Shown: in pieces, positions 1 through 4,810 of the stretch
Layout of the letters: the number at the start of each line of letters is the position of its first letter
Position numbering within the stretch: position 1 is the first letter of the stretch
Origin: Thermoleophilia bacterium
GTDB taxonomy: Bacteria; Actinomycetota; Thermoleophilia; Gaiellales; SKUG01
Length of the DNA stretch: 6,634 nt
Reading direction: 5' to 3'
Assembly: GCA_025964465.1 (NCBI GenBank)
Contig: JAOPYS010000031.1
Span: forward strand, 1-6,634
Position numbers and translations under genes: made by a program
The notes under the pieces: model-generated
Told to the model about the DNA's origin: nothing
The model's database searches: none
What the model saw: the letters and a program-made list of their open reading frames with translations, nothing else

Positions 1-15
1 CGTGGCGTTCGCCAT
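1..15 (-). CDS. 5' end of a gene overlapping lemA (partial, leaves window)
   Basis: An ATG at 15-13 overlaps the LemA stop in the arrangement TGATG, a common termination-reinitiation junction. Only the first five codons (Met-Ala-Asn-Ala-Thr) lie inside the window, so the product cannot be read. In many bacteria lemA is followed directly by an M48-family membrane zinc metalloprotease (HtpX-like), and the short N-terminus is compatible with that. This identification is inference from context alone. No separate Shine-Dalgarno sequence is evident in the last LemA codons, which fits translational coupling. The reading frame may also be a chance ATG. Confidence 0.4.
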
Positions 16-581
16 CAGGAGAAGCTGACGGCCACGTTCGCGCGCTCGGAGGGCTCCTCGATCTCGAAGAACTCACGCACGGTGAAGTGGCCGATGCCCG
101 CGATGATGTTGGAGGGCAGCTGCTGGATCTTGGTGTTGTAGTCCCGCACGTTGCCGTTGTAGATGCGGCGCGAGGCGGAGATCTTGTCCTCCGTGTCGGC
201 GAGCTGGCCCTGCAGGTCGAGGAAGTTCTGGTTCGCCTTCAGGTCCGGGTACGCCTCGCTCAACGCGAACACCTGGCGCAGCGCCCCGTTGAGCAGCCCC
301 TCCGCGGCACCGGCGGCGGCCGGCGTGCCGGCGTCCTGCGCGGCCACGGCCGAGTTGCGCGCCGCGATGACGTTCTGCAGCGTCTCCTTCTCGTGCGACG
401 CGTAGCCCTTGACCGTCTCCACCAGGTTGGGGATGAGGTCGTGGCGGCGCTTCAGCTGCACGTCGATGCCGCTCCAGCTCTCGTCCACGCGTGCACGGCG
501 CGACACGAGCCCGTTGTAGGTGAGCACGGCCCACAGGGCGATCACCACGACGATGGCGACGATGACGATGACAGCGACCAT
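15..581 (-). CDS. lemA: LemA family membrane protein
   Basis: This 188-residue protein has the full LemA layout. An N-terminal hydrophobic anchor (about residues 2-20) is followed by a short linker and a long helical cytoplasmic or surface domain. Family hallmarks are RRHDLIPNLVETVKGYASHE at 45-64, AYPDLKANQNFLDLQ at 110-124, and a helix with TEDKISASRRIYNGNVRDYN at 130-149. The length is typical of the family. LemA has no established enzymatic activity. It is usually found beside membrane proteases or DUF-family envelope proteins and is thought to act in envelope homeostasis. The ATG start at 581 is supported by a strong AGAGGAA ribosome site 7 nt upstream. It is the last complete gene of the minus-strand block. 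It lies 109 nt after the DUF3137-like gene and its stop overlaps the start of a further gene. Family assignment is firm; the cellular role is inferred. Confidence 0.95.
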   Translation of the reverse strand: MVAVIVIVAIVVVIALWAVLTYNGLVSRRARVDESWSGIDVQLKRRHDLIPNLVETVKGYASHEKETLQNVIAARNSAVAAQDAGTPAAAGAAEGLLNGALRQVFALSEAYPDLKANQNFLDLQGQLADTEDKISASRRIYNGNVRDYNTKIQQLPSNIIAGIGHFTVREFFEIEEPSERANVAVSFS

Positions 582-588
582 GACGGTA

Positions 589-595
589 TTCCTCT
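589..595 (-). promoter_or_regulatory. Ribosome binding site of lemA
   Basis: On the minus strand the sequence AGAGGAA lies 7 nt before the ATG at 581. This is the strongest Shine-Dalgarno match in the window apart from the DUF3137-like gene's, and it fixes the LemA start. Confidence 0.75.
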
Positions 596-614
596 ACGTT
601 CGGGGACGGCTCGC

Positions 615-662
615 CCATCGTATCCCCACGCGGGGCGCGACGCACTCCTGCGTGGGCGATGG
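615..662 (-). terminator. Bulged hairpin between the DUF3137-like gene and lemA; possible attenuator or terminator
   Basis: The arms are CCATCG (615-620) with CGATGG (657-662) and CCCACGC (625-631) with GCGTGGG (650-656), separated by a 4-nt bulge at 621-624. A few inner pairs, including G-T wobbles, extend the stem. No T-run follows in the minus direction, so it is not a canonical intrinsic terminator. It sits in the 109-nt gap after the DUF3137-like stop (691) and before the lemA ribosome site. It could therefore trim or attenuate read-through between the two genes. In GC-rich DNA hairpins of this size can also arise by chance. Confidence 0.35.
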
Positions 663-690
663 CTCGGGAATCGTGCTCAGCGGTGCTCGC

Positions 691-1587
691 TCACCGGTAC
701 TCCTCGAGGTAGCGCTGCAGCACGTAGGCGCCGTGCTGGCAGAACTTGTCCAGGTCGGCCGCCTCGTCCTCGTGGCCCTTGTGCCAGAAGACGAGGTCCT
801 CCCCGCGCTGCTCCCAGAACACCTTCAGCTCGGTGGCGAGGTGCTGCAGGAAGGCCGGGTTGAACAGCTCGTAGAGCGCGATGTCGTCCTGCTCGTCGAC
901 GACGCGCAGGTTGTAGCGGCTCTCGAACTCGTTGCTCTCCAGCTTGACCGCCCGGTCGCTCGACAGCTTGTCGCCGAGCTTGCCGAACGACATGCCGTTG
1001 GGCGCCAGCGACACGCCGCGGAAGCGTGCGGCGACCTCTGCCGGCAGCCGGAAGGCGAGCACGGTGAAGTCGTGGTCGCTCTCGCTGCGGTTGCCCTCGC
1101 TGTCGCGCGTGACGATCGTGTAGGTGTAGTGACCAAGCCGCGCCGGGTGCCCCGCCACCGGCCCCTTCATGACGTTGTCCCACTTGCGCTTGTCGCCCTT
1201 GTCGAAGAGGGGGATGTCCGCGTTGATGTTGCCGTCGTCCTGCTGGAGCCCTCGCGCCCCGGAGTAGCAGCTGAAGAAGTCACCGCTCGCCTGCGAGTGC
1301 TGGTAGAAGGCGACCACGATCCAGACCACGGCGACGATGCCGGCGATGGCGAAGAGCCCGGGCGCCACGGCGAGGCCGAGGATGACCCCGACCACCGCGA
1401 GCGCGACGGAGCCCCACACGTAGGCGCCGTGGTTGCCGCCGCCGAGCGACTTCATGCGGTGGGAGAAGATCGCGCCGACGTCCTCCGGGACGGACAGGTC
1501 CTTCGGGGCCGCCGTGAACACGGTGCGCAGCACCGGCTCGTCGAGCGTGGCGGCGAGCGGGACTGCAGGACTGATGGTGCTGGTCAT
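691..1587 (-). CDS. DUF3137-like membrane protein next to lemA
   Basis: This 298-residue protein has no recognisable catalytic motif. Two closely spaced hydrophobic segments lie at about 55-75 and 77-94. A long soluble C-terminal domain with alternating beta-strand-like stretches follows (for example GHYTYTIVTRDSEGNRSESD at 152-171). A C-terminal block around FESRYNLRVVDEQDDIALYE (221-240) followed by LFNPAFLQHL resembles the end of DUF3137 proteins, which are often encoded beside LemA. I infer the family from that pattern and the neighbourhood, not from a search. Upstream in-frame codons run far into the preceding gene's territory. The ATG at 1587 is chosen because GGAAGGAA lies 7 nt before it and because the ATGA overlap with the upstream stop is typical of translational coupling. 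A role at the membrane together with LemA is likely, but its nature is unknown. Confidence 0.7.
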   Translation of the reverse strand: MTSTISPAVPLAATLDEPVLRTVFTAAPKDLSVPEDVGAIFSHRMKSLGGGNHGAYVWGSVALAVVGVILGLAVAPGLFAIAGIVAVVWIVVAFYQHSQASGDFFSCYSGARGLQQDDGNINADIPLFDKGDKRKWDNVMKGPVAGHPARLGHYTYTIVTRDSEGNRSESDHDFTVLAFRLPAEVAARFRGVSLAPNGMSFGKLGDKLSSDRAVKLESNEFESRYNLRVVDEQDDIALYELFNPAFLQHLATELKVFWEQRGEDLVFWHKGHEDEAADLDKFCQHGAYVLQRYLEEYR

Positions 1588-3059
1588 CGAGTGGTTCCTT
1601 CCGTCGACCCGGTGGTCGTCGCACCGCCGATACCCGAAGCGGGTGCAATCGGCACCGACGGCGGGCCGACGACGTGCGTGGTCCACGTCGCGACGCCGTG
1701 CTCGATGGCGACGACGTCCACGTCCAGCACGTCGCGCAGCGCGGCCGGCATCGACGCGCCGGAGCGCAGGCGGGCCAGGAGTCGCACGACGGCGGCGTGC
1801 CCGTCGCGCCCCTCGATCCAGCCGACGATCGCCTCCGCGGCGAGGGAGGCGTTGCGACGCTCGGCCGGGGTCGCGCCCGGCGCGAGGCTGCCGCCGGCGG
1901 GGGCGCGGAGCAGCTCGTCGACACCGGCGTCGCCGCGCCGAAGTGCGGCGGCGAGCGGCGCGAACTCCGTGGCGGCGGTGGTGCCCGCCGGCGTGCTGCC
2001 GGCAGGCCCGGCACCGCGCCCGCGGCGCACCTCGCGCGCGGCCACGCCCTCGAGCAACGCGGGCGGTGCGTGCGACGCGACGTCGCGGAGCGTCACCAGC
2101 GTCAGCTCGCGGCGCAGCGCATCGGCGCGGGCCTCGGGCGGGAGCCGGGCGCCGTTCAGCTCGATGGCCACGTCGCCGGACGGGGTGAGCCACGATCCCG
2201 CGTGCGGCGTGCCAGTGCCCGCGGTGAGCGTGGCGGGCGGCGGCGGGGCGCCCAGGACGCGGCGCGCATCCCGGCCGTCGTCGAGCAACCACGCCGTGAC
2301 GCTCGCCGGTGACCCGAGGCCCGGGTAGCGCTCGCGCAGCTCGAGCAGCTCGGCCTGCCCCGCGTCGGCCAGCCGCACCGCGGCGACGCGCTCGGACGAA
2401 GGTGCCACGACGTCGATCGACGGCCGGTGCACCACGACGGGATCGACGTACGCGCGCAGGAAGGTACGGGGGCCGCCCACGACCACGTCGCGCAGCAGCC
2501 AGCGGCGCGGCGCGGCGGTTGCCGTCCCACCCGAGCCCTGCAGCTGCACGGTGACGGGGATGCGTTGGTGGCGCCGCGGCCCGGCCGCCTGCGCGACGTA
2601 CACGTCGACGTAGCTCGCCACGGCGTACGCGTCCGCGCCCACGGCCGCAGGTCGTCGAGCCGTCGCCCGGGGCTGCACCCTCCACGAGCCCGCGGGGATG
2701 TCGTCGGCCCACGCCGCGAAGGCGAGCACGCGCGCCTTCGACAGGGGCGACGCAGGCGACGACCGGACGAGCCGTGGCAGCGCAGCGGCGGCGCGACCCC
2801 GCGAACCTGCGATCGCCGTGAGCCAGGCCAAACCATTCGCCGCAGCGCTCCGGCCGGTGACGGTCGTCCTGTGCAGCGCCGCGTGGTACGCGGCGGCATC
2901 ACCCATCCGTGCGTCGACCTGGGCCTTCGACAACCCGCCGAACCCGGGTCGCCCCGGTCGGGCGCGCGTGCTCGGATCAGGCGTCGCCGCCAGGAACGCC
3001 AGCAGGCCCGCCGCGACGGCGAGCGTGACGATCGCGGTGAACCAGGCCGATGCGCGCAT
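1584..3059 (-). CDS. Membrane-anchored or secreted degenerate gluzincin (peptidase MA-like) protein
   Basis: This 491-residue protein begins with a hydrophobic segment (about 5-25, ending AFLAA) that reads as an uncleaved anchor or signal peptide; the rest should be extracytoplasmic. Residues about 42-200 form a helix-then-strand domain of unknown identity. The second half follows the plan of actinobacterial gluzincin-like peptidases: a strand DVAIELNGARL (296-306), a helix where HELTH is expected, then ALLEGVA (334-340), where the downstream Glu ligand would lie. A C-terminal helical block at 406-459 contains WIEGRDGHAAVVRLLARL and AALRDVLDVD. The expected HELTH reads RELTL (317-321), so both His ligands are absent while Glu318 and Glu337 remain. 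A pseudo-enzyme or binding protein is therefore more likely than an active protease. The family call is my pattern inference. The ATG at 3059 gives a good anchor and has only a weak AGGGA upstream. The stop overlaps the next gene's start (ATGA). Confidence 0.75.
   Translation of the reverse strand: MRASAWFTAIVTLAVAAGLLAFLAATPDPSTRARPGRPGFGGLSKAQVDARMGDAAAYHAALHRTTVTGRSAAANGLAWLTAIAGSRGRAAAALPRLVRSSPASPLSKARVLAFAAWADDIPAGSWRVQPRATARRPAAVGADAYAVASYVDVYVAQAAGPRRHQRIPVTVQLQGSGGTATAAPRRWLLRDVVVGGPRTFLRAYVDPVVVHRPSIDVVAPSSERVAAVRLADAGQAELLELRERYPGLGSPASVTAWLLDDGRDARRVLGAPPPPATLTAGTGTPHAGSWLTPSGDVAIELNGARLPPEARADALRRELTLVTLRDVASHAPPALLEGVAAREVRRGRGAGPAGSTPAGTTAATEFAPLAAALRRGDAGVDELLRAPAGGSLAPGATPAERRNASLAAEAIVGWIEGRDGHAAVVRLLARLRSGASMPAALRDVLDVDVVAIEHGVATWTTHVVGPPSVPIAPASGIGGATTTGSTEGTTR
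1595..1602 (-). promoter_or_regulatory. Ribosome binding site of the DUF3137-like gene
   Basis: GGAAGGAA on the minus strand lies 7 nt before the ATG at 1587, inside the last codons of the preceding gene. It decides the start within a frame that stays open for more than 1 kb upstream. Confidence 0.7.
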
Positions 3060-3060
3060 G

Positions 3061-3089
3061 CCCGGTCCCTATCGGCCCCGTCCCTTCCC
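3061..3089 (-). other. G-quadruplex motif in the 5' leader of the pseudo-peptidase gene (sense strand)
   Basis: In the minus-strand transcript, five runs of three or four G (3087-3089, 3082-3084, 3076-3079, 3067-3069, 3061-3063) are separated by 2, 2, 6 and 3 nt. The last run ends one base before the ATG. The first two runs lie inside the 3' arm of the adjacent hairpin, so the two structures would compete. The motif satisfies the usual G3+N1-7 pattern. Folding in the cell is inferred. Confidence 0.5.
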
Positions 3090-3144
3090 ACTATGAGGTC
3101 GATGCTGCCGCTCAGCGGCAACATCGACCTCATAGTGGGAAGGG
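3082..3144. repeat. 63-nt near-perfect palindrome / 30-bp hairpin
   Basis: Arms 3082-3104 and 3122-3144 are perfectly complementary over 23 nt and include CACTATGAGGTCGATG. An inner stem TGCCGC (3106-3111) pairs with GCGGCA (3115-3120) around a 3-nt loop at 3112-3114. The one irregular position is 3105 against 3121. It is C-A on the plus strand but a U-G wobble in the minus-strand RNA, which would therefore form a continuous 30-bp stem with a UGA triloop. The element starts 24 nt after the antiporter stop and ends 22 nt before the next start. It could be an end-of-transcript structure for the antiporter mRNA, though no T-run follows it in that direction. Alternatively it could be a dispersed REP- or MITE-like palindrome. 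The arm core is less GC-rich than the surrounding genes. No flanking target-site duplication is evident. Confidence 0.9.
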
Positions 3145-3157
3145 GAAGGGGAAGGGG
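3137..3157 (+). repeat. Short tandem G-run repeat; G-quadruplex motif on the plus strand
   Basis: GGG is followed by three copies of AAGGGG, giving four G-runs with 2-nt AA loops, a compact quadruplex pattern. It overlaps the outer end of the palindrome's right arm. In the antiporter transcript the same stretch is a C/U-rich tract between the stop codon and the hairpin. It may have expanded by slippage from the arm's GGGAAGG sequence. Confidence 0.6.
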
Positions 3158-3168
3158 CGAGCAGCGCG

Positions 3169-4767
3169 TCAGGAGAGGCGCACGTCCTCGAGGTCGAGGT
3201 CGCGCTGGACCAGGTGCATGACCTCGTCGGTGATCTCGCCCTCGTCGCGCAGGCGCACGAGCGCGCCGCGCTGGACCTCCTGCACCTCGTGGGAGGCGCG
3301 CACCCACGCCTCCGCGCGCTGCTCGAAGCGCTCCAGCTCCTCCGTGTCGTGCACGTGCGCCGCGAAGCGCCGTTCGCGGTAGTCGTGGATCCGCCGCAGG
3401 CGCTCGAGCGAATCAGGCTCGATCCATTCCACCCCGTCGAGCGACTCGATGTGCGCGACCGCAGCGCTCGCCGCCACCATCCGCGCGTGCGACTCCGACC
3501 GCGCGAACGACCCGTCGTCCTCCAGCTCGAGCCAGTCGACGATGCGCCCGAGCGTCAAACCCTGCACCAGCAGCGTGCCCATGATCACGCAGAAGGTCAG
3601 GTACACGAGCAGGTCACGGTGCGGGAAGGGCGTGTCGCCGTGGATGGTCACCGGCAGCGCCAGCGCCGCCGCGAGCGAGACTGCACCGCGCATGCCGATC
3701 CAGCCGGCCAGGAGCACGCCGCGCCACGTGCGGCCCTGGCGGTCGTGCAGCCGCTTGGACAGCAGCCCGGGCAGGAGCCCGGTCGGGAAGATGAACACGA
3801 GCCGCGTGACCATCACCGTGACGGCCGTGGCCGCCCCCCACCACACGAGCTGCCCCGCGCCGACCCCGTGCAGCCGGTCGAGGATGCCGTGCATCTGCAG
3901 GCCCACCAGCAGGAACAGCACGGCGTTGAGCACGAAGTTGAGGTTGGTCCACAGCGCGTTGATCTGCAGCCGCGTCTCGGCGTCGCGCACGATCGTCGGC
4001 GTGCGCCAGCCCAGCCAGATGCTCGCCGTGGCGACCGCGAGCACGCCCGACACGTGCAGCGCCTCGGCCGGCAGGTACGCCGCGTAGCCGCTGAGCACCG
4101 ACAGGAGCACGTCCGTCGACCCGTGCTCGTTGCGTCGCCGCAGGAAGGTCATCACCGCACCGACCACCACCCCGACGGCCACGCCGCCGACGACGCTCGT
4201 CAGGAACTCGACGCCCGCGTCGGCGATGGAGAAGGTGCCCGTGACCACCGCGGCGACCGCCACCCGGTAGAGCACGATGCCGCTGCCGTCGTTGATCAGG
4301 CTCTCGCCCTCGACGATGTGCATCACGGCCCGCGGGACCTGCATGCGCTCGAGCACCGCGGAACCGGCCACGGGGTCCGTCGGCGACACGATCGCGCCCA
4401 GGGTGAAGGCCACCGCCCACGACATGTCGGGCACGAGTGCGTGCACCACCACCGCGACGGCCACCATCGTCGCCACGACCAACCCCACCGCCAGCACGGA
4501 GATCGTGGAGGCGTGCCGCTCCAGCTCGCGCAGCGACGTGAAGTAGGCCGCGGCGTAGATGAGCGGAGGCAGGAAGACGAGGAACACCACGTCCGGGTCG
4601 AGCTGCGGCGTCGGCACGCCCGGCACGAAGCCGATGGCGAGCCCCGCGAGCACGAGGAAGATCGGGTACGGCAGCCGGGAGGACTGCGCGAGCGTCGCGA
4701 GGGCGGCCAGCGAGAACACGCCGGCGGCCAGCAGCCACTCGATCGAGCTCGGGTGCAGCGCGTCCAT
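3169..4767 (-). CDS. CPA1-family Na+/H+ antiporter (NhaP/YjcE type)
   Basis: This 532-residue polytopic membrane protein exchanges cytoplasmic Na+ (or another monovalent cation) for H+, supporting pH and salt homeostasis. About twelve hydrophobic segments fill residues 10-410. Counted from this ATG, conserved motifs are SPTDPVA (128-134), ESLINDGSGIVL (155-166) with the Asn-Asp pair expected at the ion site, and GMRGAVSLAAALALP (358-372). A charged, helical cytoplasmic tail of about 120 residues ends with GEITDEVMHLVQRDLDLEDV, a form frequent in bacterial CPA1 members. No TrkA-N or cyclic-nucleotide domain is visible. A GTG lies one codon earlier (4770). The ATG at 4767 is preferred because a TAGGCT -10-like box ends 6 nt before it, the same geometry as the divergent gene, and no Shine-Dalgarno sequence is present. 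The exact cation specificity cannot be read from the sequence. A 63-nt hairpin follows the stop. Confidence 0.93.
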   Translation of the reverse strand: MDALHPSSIEWLLAAGVFSLAALATLAQSSRLPYPIFLVLAGLAIGFVPGVPTPQLDPDVVFLVFLPPLIYAAAYFTSLRELERHASTISVLAVGLVVATMVAVAVVVHALVPDMSWAVAFTLGAIVSPTDPVAGSAVLERMQVPRAVMHIVEGESLINDGSGIVLYRVAVAAVVTGTFSIADAGVEFLTSVVGGVAVGVVVGAVMTFLRRRNEHGSTDVLLSVLSGYAAYLPAEALHVSGVLAVATASIWLGWRTPTIVRDAETRLQINALWTNLNFVLNAVLFLLVGLQMHGILDRLHGVGAGQLVWWGAATAVTVMVTRLVFIFPTGLLPGLLSKRLHDRQGRTWRGVLLAGWIGMRGAVSLAAALALPVTIHGDTPFPHRDLLVYLTFCVIMGTLLVQGLTLGRIVDWLELEDDGSFARSESHARMVAASAAVAHIESLDGVEWIEPDSLERLRRIHDYRERRFAAHVHDTEELERFEQRAEAWVRASHEVQEVQRGALVRLRDEGEITDEVMHLVQRDLDLEDVRLS

Positions 4768-4773
4768 CACTGC

Positions 4774-4779
4774 AGCCTA
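4774..4779 (-). promoter_or_regulatory. -10-like box for a leaderless antiporter transcript
   Basis: Read on the minus strand, TAGGCT fits the TAnnnT pattern and is followed by 6 nt and then the ATG at 4767. In actinobacteria a -10 box about 6-7 nt before the start codon commonly marks a leaderless mRNA. No ribosome site is present. I see no TTGACA-like -35 element. The expected -35 position falls on the other gene's -10 box. Confidence 0.45.
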
Positions 4780-4798
4780 CCCGTGTCGGTGACGCCGG

Positions 4799-4804
4799 TA
4801 GGCT
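4799..4804 (+). promoter_or_regulatory. -10-like box for a leaderless mutase transcript
   Basis: TAGGCT lies 6 nt before the ATG at 4811 and fits TAnnnT. No Shine-Dalgarno sequence precedes the start, which favours a leaderless mRNA beginning at or next to the start codon. No recognisable -35 element is present. Confidence 0.45.
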
Positions 4805-4810
4805 CGCGGC

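Larger units (their letters stand above)
4774..4804. promoter_or_regulatory. Inverted repeat in the divergent promoter region
   Basis: AGCCTACC (4774-4781) and GGTAGGCT (4797-4804) are perfect 8-bp inverted repeats with a 15-nt spacer. They occupy most of the intergenic region between the antiporter and mutase genes. Each arm contains the -10-like hexamer of one gene. The repeat may simply be two mirror-image promoters, or it may also be an operator for a dimeric regulator. Confidence 0.55.

Noticed and set aside
520..2328. Long plus-strand open frame (602 codons) across the LemA module
   Set aside because: It is antisense to three better-supported genes that have ribosome sites, membrane anchors and family motifs. 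Its product has no recognisable domain.
1588..2712. N-terminal extension of the DUF3137-like frame upstream of its ATG
   Set aside because: The extension reads as Arg/Ala-rich low-complexity sequence and overlaps the pseudo-peptidase gene. The strong ribosome site and ATGA junction place the start at 1587.
3082..3144. Canonical Rho-independent terminator
   Set aside because: The stem is strong, but no T-run follows on either strand and it is far longer than typical terminators. It is therefore listed as a palindromic repeat with termination only as one option.
3082..3144. Insertion-sequence end or MITE with target duplication
   Set aside because: No flanking direct repeat and no transposase fragment are visible. 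A dispersed palindrome remains possible but needs a genome search.
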